Positions 54,649 through 64,000 of a stretch of DNA of 64,000 nucleotides are shown piece after piece; positions within the stretch are counted from its first letter, which is position 1; each line of letters starts with the position of its first letter. The notes below the pieces were generated by a model. That model was not told where the DNA came from. It searched no databases and was given only the letters and a program-made list of their open reading frames with translations. Location: assembly GCA_001600455.1 (NCBI GenBank), contig BCKC01000002.1, positions 1,936,171-2,000,170 on the forward strand, given 5' to 3'. Source of the DNA: Endocalyx cinctus (lineage: Eukaryota; Ascomycota; Sordariomycetes; Amphisphaeriales; Apiosporaceae). The position numbers were made by a program, and so were the translations under genes.

Positions 54649-56313
54649 TTACTCATCCCACTCTCCACCGAGCCATCGGTTGAAGAAGTCAAGCGAAGCC
54701 TCAGGCTGGTTGTATGGTACCATGTGGCCGGCCTGGTAGATACGCATGAAGGTCAGGTTGCCACTGCTCTTGACCATACCGTACTCATCGCCGCCATCGA
54801 TGGTGAGACCCTCGAGCTTAGCGGCGTTGTAGGCTTTCTGGCCGGGCCACTCGAGGGCCTCAGTCCAGGCGTGGTTTCCGAGCCAGTTGCAGATGTAGTC
54901 GGCGTCACCAGCATAAACCAGGACAGGGATCTCCTTGATGATGTCAGGGACGAGACGGTAGAACGGCTTTCCCCAGTCACCCTGGAAAACAAAGTTCCTG
55001 TTGATATCGCTGTTGCAACTCTCATAGTCCGTAACCTCGGCACCGACCGACTTGAGCACCTTGTCTTGGTTCAAGTATTTAGCGATCCAGGCCGTCTCGG
55101 TGTAGCATAGGTTCTCGACGTCCTTGCACTTCTCACGCACGTCATAAACGTTGAAGCCACTTCGCTGGTAAGGTCCAATCATAGCGTTGTTACAATAGAT
55201 AGTAGCAGGAACACAGGTCCAAGCACTCTCGGATTCGTAACAGCTGGAGAGAAGAGACTGGCAACGAGGGAGAGAGTTCTCCATAGACTCGCACTCGCTG
55301 GGAGCAAGCACTGCCTCGTAACCACCTTCACCGCAGGCCATCGCTGGGTATTTTGTGTATTGGACCATGGGGTCGGTGAGACCGTTACCGATAGCAACAC
55401 CTTGCAGGTTGATGTTTCGGTTCTTGTGGGACAAGATCTCGGAGGCGAAGACGGGGATGTAGTGACCGGCGTACGACTCTCCAGCAATGCGGAAAGGCTG
55501 GGTAGAGTACTCGGGGAAGTTGTGGAAGAAGAGGGTCAGGAGAGCGTAGATGTCCTTGCTGGCGGCAAGGGTGTTGTATACAGAACGGCTGCTGTAGGAG
55601 TATCCGACGTTAACGGGCTGGTCGATGAAGATGACGGAGGCGTTGCTGTTCCACGAGAAGTCGTTGTACTTGAGCGAGCCATCCTGCATCACCCACGAAG
55701 GGCCTAGTTCCATGAAAAGACCCATCATAGATGAGCATCCAGGCCCACCGTTGAGCCATAGGACTACGGGGTCGTTCTTGGGGTCGTTCCGAGATTCGAA
55801 GAACCCTACAAATTAATTAGTAAATGACGCTCTAAATATCTCGAGAAAGTTGTACTTACAGTAGAACAAGTGCTTGTCGTTAGCCTCGTCATCGAGGTAT
55901 CCACTGAACTGCTTGACAGTGTCTACGCCGAGCTCGGAGGGGTCGACGTTTTTGGCCCGAAGGTTGTAGGACTCGAGCGATCCATCGACCTTGCGATGGC
56001 TCACACCGTCGGTCTCGACCCAGATGCTTTGCACATCGGCGCCCTTGACGACGTGGTCCCATTCGCTATCGGGTTTACGTTGATGAGCCTTGGGACGGGA
56101 GATGAGGTTACCAGCTTTCTCGAGGAAGCCTGGAACTAAGAGACTCATCTCATCCCAGAGGCCTTTGGCCACAGCTGGCATCTCTCCGAAAGCATCGTGA
56201 ACGTGTCCGAGAGGCTCTCTGATGTTGTCGGCAAATCCGCCAAGGGGTTTTTGGTCTTGTGCAAAGGTAGCCGTAGCAGCACCCAGCAGGAGGGTTGTAG
56301 AAGCTACTTTCAT
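54649..56313 (-). CDS. CPY: Vacuolar carboxypeptidase Y (serine carboxypeptidase S10)
   Basis: Vacuolar exopeptidase removing C-terminal residues. Exon 1 (55860-56313) and exon 2 (54649-55805) with a 54 bp intron give 536 residues. Residues 1-18 are the signal peptide. About 100 residues of propeptide follow ([17 protein letters not shown], and [15 protein letters not shown], conserved in fungal CPY). The mature enzyme has LNGGPGCSS for the oxyanion hole, Ser262 in GESYAGHY, Asp454 in [12 protein letters not shown] and His512 in [10 protein letters not shown]; the triad is intact. Sequons NAS and NLT are visible. The intron splits Trp152 in [11 protein letters not shown]. Propeptide and motifs separate it from the secreted S10 paralogues. 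Confidence 0.95.
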
Positions 56314-57683
56314 AGTGAGTAGCGCGCACGGTGGCGATAAGATACAAACTTAAGGATGTATTCTAATCAAAGAAAATAAGAATGACTTTCAAGTACTAAA
56401 CACAAGACGATGGATAAAATGTAAGAAGAAGGAAAATGATGGTCAACACTTAGAAGAGAAGAGAAGGGAATGAAGATGATGAGAAGAAAGAGAGAAAGCT
56501 GGAGAGCTTACTGTAGATATGGGAGGGAAGATGATGCAGTACGAAACGTGAATAGAGCACGGGTCAAGCATAGATCCCTGTCGATGAAATGGAATGGTGG
56601 GACCGGAGACGTCAGTGCCCAGCCAACCATCAGTCACCTTTGATTCAGGGCGACCTTTGCTAGTGTTTTCGTACCTTAATTAGCAGCCTAAGTTTGCTAT
56701 CTATGAAAGTTACAGTTTACCATGATTGAGTTAATTTTCCACCAAATTTCAGGGTTTTATGTTAGTAGTCTACTTCTCCGCGTAAGTTTCTCGTCGAATC
56801 CCGTCCAACCCCGGTTTGCGACGATAAATATACTACACGCTGGTGGCGTGGCAAGCTAATAGAGCTTCAAGTCCCTGGCTCTGTGTCGCCTGATCAAAAT
56901 AAGTGCAGATAAGGATATGTTTCGACTTGGCCGATAAGCACTGTACCTACAGTAGTAGTCTAGGCAGTGTAACAAAAGGACTAAGGAGTATTAGTTCACT
57001 ATTATTATATACTGTAGCATACTTTTAGGTAGTCCATTACAGTGCTCCAGTTTCTGTTATGTACCATAGTATATTATCGTAGTGTGCGGAGTATATTCAG
57101 CTGAAAATACCGAAGTAATCCGTACTAACTACCTAGGTCGGCAGCCTGGCAGCTAGGCAGCTAGGGTATTAATGAATGCTTAATGAAGCAACCTACTCCC
57201 TAAACATGGTAAATATAGTAAATATAAAGAAATTGCGAGAATCTCTTTCAAATTTTACTTCAATAAGTTTTCCGTTTAATTATTTGTATGTCTTTCTTCC
57301 TTTACTGTGTGTGGCACGGGTTTTTTTGTGTTTTGTATTCTCCTTGTTGGAGAAACCTTGTATTCTAAGTATTACCACACTAGATTGGCGCAACCACCGA
57401 TGACTCCCAAAAAAAAACCCCACGTTGAAATCTGCATCATAATGAGTTTGCGGAAAGAATATTCTCACACCCCCTTCTCCTCTATAGAGAAAAAAAAATT
57501 GTATATGTAATAAAAAACTTTTTATAATCTCCTAGTTTTTATCTAAACTACTCTGAAAATTACATATTTTGAGAAAATACCGTGATAATCTAGAGAAGCG
57601 CTTCAAGAGATACCCACTAATAATAGTATTGTCACTAAACCATCCCGCTGAAAAGATTTCTTTTCTGAGCCATTTACACAAAA
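56314..57683. promoter_or_regulatory. Divergent intergenic region, carboxypeptidase Y / SBDS
   Basis: 1,370 bp. It contains an AGGCAGCTAGGCAGCTAGG direct repeat (about 57146-57164) and TACCTAGGT at 57129-57137. No supported coding region. Confidence 0.45.
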
Positions 57684-58704
57684 ATGTAAGTTACAACGAT
57701 CTTCTTAAGACCTCTCTGTCTCTGTTTCTTCGCGACTAACATGTTTCTCGTACGACAGGTCTCGCCAAATCAACCAACCGAGCAACCAAATCAGATTGAC
57801 GAATGTATCCCTCGTGCGTCTGAAGAAGGGCAAGAAGCGGTTCGAGATAGCATGTTACAAGAACAAAGTTTTGGAGTGGCGATCGGGGATCGAGACGGAC
57901 CTAGATGAAGTGCTGCAGATCCCGAACGTATTCCTAAACGTGTCGAAAGGGCAGACGGCGCCATCGGCCGACCTGGCCAAGGCCTTCGGCAAAGACAAGC
58001 CGGTCGACGAGATCATACTGGAGATCCTGAACAAGGGGGAGCTGCAGGTAGGCGAGCGCGAGCGCGCCGCCCAGATGGATCGCGTGCACAACGAGGTGGT
58101 CAGCATCGTCGCCAGCAAGCTCGTCGACCCGCGCACCAAGCGCGTCTATACCACCGGCATGATAGAAAAGGCCCTGGACATGCTCAGCTCCCAGGCGCAC
58201 ACCAACAACAACGGCGGCGGCTCCGGAGACAAGAGCGCGGCCGCGAGCGGTACCGCCACACCTGACGACCCCGAGTCGGCGGCGAAGCTCAAGGTTAAAG
58301 AACACAGCTGGACCGGCGTCGTCACGACCAAGAGCGCCAAGAGTCAGGCCCTCGACGCCATGAAGGCCTTGATAGCCCACCAGCCCATCCCCGTGGCGCG
58401 AGCCCGCATGCGCTTGAGGATCACGTGCTCGACAAACGTCTTAAAGCAAGCCGTCAAGGCGCCGGCGCCGGCGAAGGGAGGAGATGGCGATGGCGAGCAG
58501 CAAAAAGCCCCCGGTACCGTGAAGGACAAAATACTTAGTTACATCGAGCAAGTCGAAACACAAGATGTCCTTGGCTCCGAGTGGGAAGTTGTGGGCTTTG
58601 TAGAGCCTGGAGCATTCAAGGGCTTGTCAGAATTCGTGGGTAATGAGACTAAAGGCCAAGGACGTGTTGAGGTACTGGATATGGCGGTTACACATGAAGA
58701 TTAA
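57684..58704 (+). CDS. SDO1: SBDS/Sdo1 ribosome maturation protein, start codon split by an intron
   Basis: Helps the Efl1 GTPase release Tif6 from pre-60S subunits. Exon 1 contributes only the A and T of the start codon (57684-57685). A 73 bp intron (GTAAGT donor, GACTAAC branch, CGACAG acceptor) follows, and exon 2 (57759-58704) opens with G and continues SRQINQPSNQIRLTNVSLVR. This matches the conserved Sdo1 start, so the splice is well supported. Total 315 residues. Domain I includes KRFEIACYKNKVLEWRSG, domain II has KLVDPRTKRVYTTGMIEKAL, and domain III has LDAMKALIAHQPIPVARARM. Extra length over the yeast protein (250) comes from a Gly/Asn/Ser/Ala-rich insertion around residues 147-175 and a Lys/Gly/Ala-rich loop near 230-250. 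Confidence 0.94.
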
Positions 58705-59125
58705 GTAATCATCTATTTGGATTATTTGGCTCAAAATGAATACCCAAAGTGGCAGATCACAAGTGATGATGATTCACGATTATACATAAATGTATGGTAC
58801 TAGGATAAAGGTATAGAGAAAAAAAATTAATTAGAGGGGAAAAATATTTGAGTCGTAGCAATCGATGCTCGCAGGCATCATCGTTAAACCATGGCACATG
58901 TATTTGACTAGTAACTGGATTGTGTAAAAGATGTCCCTGTATTATCTATTTTACGGAGTACATCTATGAAATAGTCATTTGTGATTTTTTTTCTTTTCCG
59001 ATGAGCAAAGATCCCATTCGTAACCCAGTATGCATCAAATGATATAAAAGTTTCACAAGTCCAGCCTTCACGCCTTTCCATCCGCAATGAATGATCTGAA
59101 CCAATGAAATAACGCCTCCATAACT
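58705..59125. other. Convergent intergenic region
   Basis: 421 bp between SBDS and RPS18 3' ends. It contains TACGGAGTA at 58952-58960. No gene. Confidence 0.5.
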
Positions 59126-59956
59126 TTAACCACCCTTCTTCTTGGAGACACCGACAGTCCGGCCACGACGACCAGTCGTCTTGGTGTGTTGTCCACGGAC
59201 ACGGAGACCCCAGTAGTGTCGGAGACCACGGTGAGCCCGGATCTTCTTTAGGCGCTCCAAGTCATCACGGAGCTTCGAGTCGACACCGTTCGCGAGAACC
59301 TGAGAGTCCTTGCCGTCGACGATATCGCGCTGTCGGTTAAGGAACCAAGTGGGGATCTTGTATTGAGTAGGGTTCTGGAGGATGGTAACAATTCGCTCCA
59401 GTTCTTCGGAGGTGAGTTCACCGGCACTGTTGAATCCTTATTAGTCTCCTTCTCTTCGATTTCGCTTCAAAGCCACTCTATGATATCTGCCACGTACCGC
59501 TTGTTCAAGTCGACATCGGCCTTCTTGCAAACCAGGTTGGAGTATCGTCGACCGACACCCTTGATTCTGGTCATGGCGTACATGACCTTTTCGGTACCGC
59601 TAACTATTAACACCGCAAGTCAGCTATCAAAGATCGTATCCCAAAGCATAGACGGTATTGTTGAAAACAGTGGCGTTGATATGTATAATCGAAATGATCG
59701 TCCATGGGTCGATCAGACGATGCATTAGGAGTGAATAGAAGGGTCGCTAACCATTTGTGTTAAGAAGTCGCAGAATCTGTTCATTTTAATATTAGCAAGA
59801 TATTCCAAAGTATGATGCTGTCGCTGAGTGATTGACGCGAAGATAAGAACATGAAGATGAGGTCGGTCGTCATAGGTCTGCGGAAACAATAATATTAATG
59901 AAAATTAATTTACTTACGAACTGGAAGTTCGTCTTCTCTCCCGAGACGAGCGACAT
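59126..59956 (-). CDS. RPS18: 40S ribosomal protein S18 (uS13)
   Basis: Head protein of the small ribosomal subunit contacting tRNA and the 60S bridge. Four exons (59918-59956, 59752-59776, 59498-59603, 59126-59426) with introns of 141, 148 and 71 bp give 156 residues, the normal eukaryotic size. The order is [13 protein letters not shown], then ILRLLNTNV (a 25-base exon), then [20 protein letters not shown], then [13 protein letters not shown], and finally [19 protein letters not shown] with the basic tail [13 protein letters not shown]. Long early introns in ribosomal protein genes are common in fungi and can host regulatory or snoRNA sequence; none was recognised here. Only fragments show as open frames. 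Confidence 0.95.
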
Positions 59957-61194
59957 GATGGGCAACTGTGTTGTCTAATTGTTGCCTTGATGTCGTTCGG
60001 ATGTAGTTATCGTGAGTATGGAGTTACGCTGGAAGAAAGATAGATCAAAGGCGGGTTAGGATTTTTTCTGGTAGGCTCGCTTAATTAGGGTACAGAGGAA
60101 AATTGAGAGGTGTGGGTAGTATGCACGGACCATTTACATCAAATGTGGCTGGATAACACGGATATTCACCGGGCCGATTTTCTCGTCAGCCACAACTGTC
60201 AGAGGGTCTTCGGCAATTTCCATGAAAACCTTTTCAATATTTTTTATTATTGCTTTCTCAATTTGAATTTTTTTTTTACTTCTCTTTCCCTCTCTGTCTT
60301 CACACTTGCTTAATTATGTATCTCATTGCTGAGGAACGACTATATTCATAGTGAATTCAGAAGCGACAGCTCTTTTCACTTCACCCACTCTTAGGATAAT
60401 AGCATTTTCTGGATTACCATGCTAACTATTCAGCGAAACGACCTCTCGCGTCTATCGGTCTTATGATTACATCGACTTCACGTGTTTTGAGGTATGGCAA
60501 AATGCCTACCACAGTATTTGTTGAAATTGAATGCTTGCAGAACCCTTGGACAATACCCAGAAACACGTCGCTACAATGTACTGGTCGCCGCGTACCTAGA
60601 ACGTTCCATTCTAGTTCATAGCTGATATGAGACAGCATCATTTCATTTAAGTAATATGGAAATGAGAAAAGAGCTTTGCGAGAGCGCTGGTAAGTCTCTC
60701 ATATTAACATTAACCCGAGTTATATCCTTCGTACCTTTTGATAGTATCATAAGATACTGGCCAATGATGATCTATCTTACACAGTCTATGAGGATTTATC
60801 CCATGATTTATTTCATACACTGAAAATTCTGAGGCCTGAATCATGATTTTAATGCCATACCCTCGCTACCCCGATTCGTTTCCCAAATCCTTGAATTGTG
60901 AGACCAACGCGACCATTTCTTTCTATTAAATCATGTGTAAAGCGTATCTTGCTTGGGATCTCGGCAGTCCCGTAAAGCCCAAAACATAAAAACGCCTTTT
61001 CTCCATACGCTGCCCAAGCCTGGGATGACCGAACCCGGTGTAAATGATGCTTTCTTTTCTATTAAACGCAAGCCTCCCAAATTCCAATTATATCCGCGAC
61101 GATGAAGTCATCGCCTCATATCAGCATCGTTTTATCGTTAAATCGTCTTGGTTGAGCTACCCATTGCTGAGTAGAAAGAGAATGGTATTTGCAT
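59957..61194. other. Intergenic, about 1.2 kb, no gene seen
   Basis: Upstream of RPS18 and downstream of a small hypothetical gene. It contains a T-run (60261-60279). The small open frames lack domains. Confidence 0.45.
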
Positions 61195-61572
61195 CTAGCT
61201 GCTTGGTGGGAGTACGTATTCGTGATCGACACTGCCGTTTCGTGATGCACAAGGACTAATGCCGCTAATGACGCTGTAACCGCTTTGGCTTGATCTTCTT
61301 TTTGTAGAATTCCATTCGAAAGCATTTAATATCTTCTGATGCTCGAGGTTTTGTTTGGTAAAAGGTTTGTTAAGATGGGCGTATTCGTCTAGAGGAAGGG
61401 ATTTTTTGGGTTTGGGTTGTGATCGACGCCCTCCTGTTAACCGTCGAATACGTGATGCAGTCTTGCTAAGCTCTTGGGTCTCGATCTCGGCGGGTGTATT
61501 TGTGCCGCTTGTGTCTGAATTATCACTGCTGGTGACGGATGACTTTCGAGTTGAACCGAACTTCCACTTCAT
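61195..61572 (-). CDS. Small hypothetical Ser/Lys-rich protein
   Basis: Single exon, 125 residues, ATG at 61570-61572. The composition is Ser/Thr- and Lys/Arg-rich. KFGSTRKSSVTSSDNSDTSG is a likely phosphorylated N-terminus. A basic stretch (RIRRLTGGRRSQPKPKKS) and an apparently helical segment (KPFTKQNLEHQKILNAFEW) follow. No known domain, signal peptide or membrane segment. It is the longest open frame in a 3.5 kb gene-poor stretch and its composition is protein-like rather than random. I do not recognise it, and it could be spurious or extended by a spliced exon. Confidence 0.5.
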   Translation of the reverse strand: MKWKFGSTRKSSVTSSDNSDTSGTNTPAEIETQELSKTASRIRRLTGGRRSQPKPKKSLPLDEYAHLNKPFTKQNLEHQKILNAFEWNSTKRRSSQSGYSVISGISPCASRNGSVDHEYVLPPSS

Positions 61573-63537
61573 TATGACGCTGTGTAGGGCAAACTTGTGG
61601 AACGTAGATAAAGTATGCTGGTTGAATGTAGGGAACAGACAAAATCAAACGAGATTGAAACGTGAATTTCACCACATGAAAGATTATAAAGACATGAGCG
61701 CGTGAGGATAGAGGAAATACCGAGCAGATATAACCCTCGAAAATGACCGGAAACGAGACGGATACGCAGGGTCACAGACGGTCTAGCGATCGGCGGATTC
61801 TAGTCCACTTCTATCTCCTCGCGAACCGTAATGGCAAAAAAATGATCAATTTCTTCACTAATGATTGGAGAAGCGCTTGGCGGATCATGGGCATAGCGGG
61901 GTCTCCGCCACCCTTAGATCTCTATTAGTTCTGTGCATCTTGCATGTCTAATGTTACAGCGACACCTTCATCTCGAATCCCTTTCCCCTTGTAAAGGGCC
62001 GAGACCACCGAACACATCAACGAGCTTCACACACCCCGGTGTGATCTGACCACTCACCGCATGACAATGGTTAACTAAGCAAAACTAGGGTAGAATTTCC
62101 CCGAAAATAGGGACGACGGCGGACCCGAATTATCTTGTCCACTAGGTGCACTACTTGGCACTTGGGATAAGTAATTCGGATAAAGTATTTGTTATTTAAT
62201 TATGTCTGATAATAAATATGTTTTATCATTTTCTCGTCATTGATTTCGAACGCTGAGATTTCGAATGCTGAACACTTTCTGAACACTTTCTCCACGGTTT
62301 GACTAATAAACCTGTTGATAATATGAGGAACTGCCTCAATCGATCCGAAATCAATACCGTACGAAAGAATGCATCTAGCACTCTACAAGTAGCACAGTTC
62401 TCACGGCCTTCCTTACCTGCTATCATAAGAACCTTAAGCGGTTAGCTACGGGCATTGTAAGCATTCAATTAGGTGGTAGGGAGGTTCACATCGGTATCGC
62501 CTACACTCGCTTTATTTAGCCAAGACGTTGGTAAAAATCCTTTGATATTTATTTGCGATGACCGAAGCCAAGATCGAGGTAAAAGAAAGAAAAAATTTTG
62601 TCTGTTCAGCTCCTGATAAATCTTACGTTCTCTCGGACTCGCGATGTCGGCCTCGAGTCAGATTTGCAGCCGTTTGTATTAAGTTCCAATGTATCTCCAC
62701 GGGGCTGTCGTACCATTTCTGGAGTCCGGGGCATGCCGCTGACGCCCGAATCTCGATGACATAACGTGTTACAACATGCGCCCTCATTATTTTGTTTGGC
62801 TAAAATGCATTGTGGTACGGAACACTCTTTTTTTCTAGAAGCAAATAGCGTATGACATAGGGTTTCGTGCTTGTCGACATTGTACATATGATTAGATCGC
62901 GCGTAAAAACCTAGATCAATGAAATATTCACCCAAGTCGCCGAACACGGTCGAAAGGACAAAACATACTGGCCAACGAAACATGCCGAGGCGGAAACTTA
63001 CGTTCGCGTCGCGCGGTGTCAAATAGGAAACTCCATCCGCGGCAATATTTTATTCAGCTCTAACAGACGCGCATCAATTCTCAGATGAGATCGGGATATT
63101 CTTCACCGTGTACATGCACACTAGTATTCCTGTTACCGAGGTAAAAATGAAATGTTGACAAATCATATTCTTGTTTGTAGAGGTAGAGGATAGTTCTCTA
63201 TTGATTCTATGGATCATGAAACTATAACATAACAGTATGAACAAAAACGCAAAGCAGCAATATCTATCCATGACCCAAGATAAACGCAGAAATTTAAACT
63301 CCGAACCAATGCAGCCAACCGAATATAATGCAGTAATCATGCCTCTATAGACCCCGAAGAAAAACCGATTCCTATTCCCGCAATGCTGTCATGACAATGC
63401 TAGTATGGAAAACTGATTCAAATGCCAAGGATCTAGGTAATCGAGACGGCAAAGAAAGAGAGGAAAAACCACCGAATGGAAAAAAAATATACATGAATTG
63501 AAATGATGTCTTAGCGTCCGCACCGGATTATGTATTC
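61573..63537. other. Gene-poor stretch, about 2 kb
   Basis: No gene can be supported. A short direct repeat, GAACACTTTCT-GAACACTTTCT, lies at 62269-62290. Open frames at 62606-63022 and 63074-63340 (minus) have no ATG, no domain or no splice logic. Confidence 0.45.
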
Positions 63538-64000
63538 TTACTTCCTCTTGGGGATGTTGCACCTGGCGAGGCAAGACTCGACACCCAAGGCGACGTCGGT
63601 GCTGAGGAAGCTGCGGAACTTGTCGATGTCGGCGCCGTCGACGACGCTGCCGGCGGTGGCGGCGATGACGTCATCGTCGAGAGCGAAGAAGGCCTGGGCG
63701 ATGGTGTTGGTGCCGGGGTCCTCATCGGAGAAGGGAGCGACGAAGACGGTCTCCTGGCAGGTGGGGTTGTAGACGGTGTGCAGGGCGCCCTGGTAGAAGG
63801 GGGTGGCCTGGTACTGGGTCAGCTCGTTGACGACGTTGCGGAGGCTGCCGGTCTCGTCGTTGACGCCGTTCTCGATCACCATCTCGGCGACGAGGGATCC
63901 CTTGGCGACGATCAGGAACTCGGTAGCGCGCGGGTGTGTGTGTGGCGTGTTAAATCCGCAGGCAGATAAAAAGACCAAAGCAGATGAGCCACCCGAACCG
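63538..64000 (-). CDS. Cupin / germin-like (spherulin-type) secreted protein, 5' end outside the window
   Basis: The frame is open from the window edge to TAA 63538-63540, giving about 153 C-terminal residues; the start lies beyond base 64000. Cupin motif 1 is visible as GFNTPHTHPRATEFLIVAKG (the metal-binding His, His and Glu), and motif 2 with its His lies in YQGALHTVYNPTCQE. Two Cys near the end (ESCLARC) may form a disulphide. Germin/spherulin-like proteins are extracellular bicupin or monocupin metalloproteins, some with oxalate oxidase or superoxide dismutase activity. Here only the fold and metal site can be claimed. Confidence 0.85.
   Translation of the reverse strand, partial: GSGGSSALVFLSACGFNTPHTHPRATEFLIVAKGSLVAEMVIENGVNDETGSLRNVVNELTQYQATPFYQGALHTVYNPTCQETVFVAPFSDEDPGTNTIAQAFFALDDDVIAATAGSVVDGADIDKFRSFLSTDVALGVESCLARCNIPKRK

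Noticed and set aside
62606..63022. 138-codon minus-strand frame
   Set aside because: Begins at TTG, not ATG, lacks any domain, and its composition looks random.
1..64000. CRISPR arrays, insertion sequences or prokaryotic operons
   Set aside because: No spaced repeats or transposase genes were seen, and introns throughout show a eukaryotic nuclear genome.

Overview
This window is nuclear DNA of a filamentous ascomycete (Pezizomycotina, most likely a sordariomycete). Genes carry short 54-175 bp GT-AG introns with fungal branch points (CTAAC, CTGAC or ACTAAC). The families are typically fungal: CFEM-like GPI protein, Zn2Cys6 regulator, OPT transporter, short heme-thiolate peroxygenase, CYP504-like P450. 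Most genes were rebuilt exon by exon, and every intact model closes with a total length divisible by three. Genus cannot be given from the sequence alone.

Layout. 0-8 kb: the tail of an RGG-box protein, dihydrofolate reductase, the bc1 assembly chaperone CBP3, the mitochondrial ketoacyl-ACP synthase, and an unrecognised membrane protein. 8-22.6 kb is accessory: a CFEM-like GPI protein, a sugar-porter MFS transporter, a DUF1479 oxygenase, a CYP504-like P450, two short-chain dehydrogenases, an amidase and a MetX-like alpha/beta hydrolase. There is no polyketide or peptide synthase, so this looks more like a degradative or tailoring cluster than a classical metabolite cluster. 23.4-29.5 kb is a decaying tract. 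It holds a pepsin-like gene with one internal TGA and non-canonical catalytic motifs, a 5'-truncated SGNH hydrolase remnant, an intact RidA gene, and an alcohol-acetyltransferase-like gene with one internal TAG.

30-42 kb: a Zn2Cys6 regulator (6 exons), an intron-containing tRNA-Glu(CTC), an OPT oligopeptide transporter (9 exons), a small CsbD-like stress protein, a secreted peroxygenase-like heme-thiolate enzyme, and a MAPEG protein. 42-60 kb is mostly housekeeping: SWC5/BCNT, TIP41, an unrecognised nuclear low-complexity protein, a glutathione transferase, a CAS1-type O-acetyltransferase, vacuolar carboxypeptidase Y, the SBDS/Sdo1 ribosome factor (start codon split by an intron) and ribosomal protein S18. 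60-64 kb is gene-poor, with one small hypothetical gene and a cupin cut by the window edge.

The points most worth a second look are the two single-nonsense genes in the decaying tract, the accessory enzyme cluster, the split start codon of SBDS, a GC-AG intron, the reduced CFEM protein, and a strongly over-represented intergenic 9-mer, TACTCCGTA.
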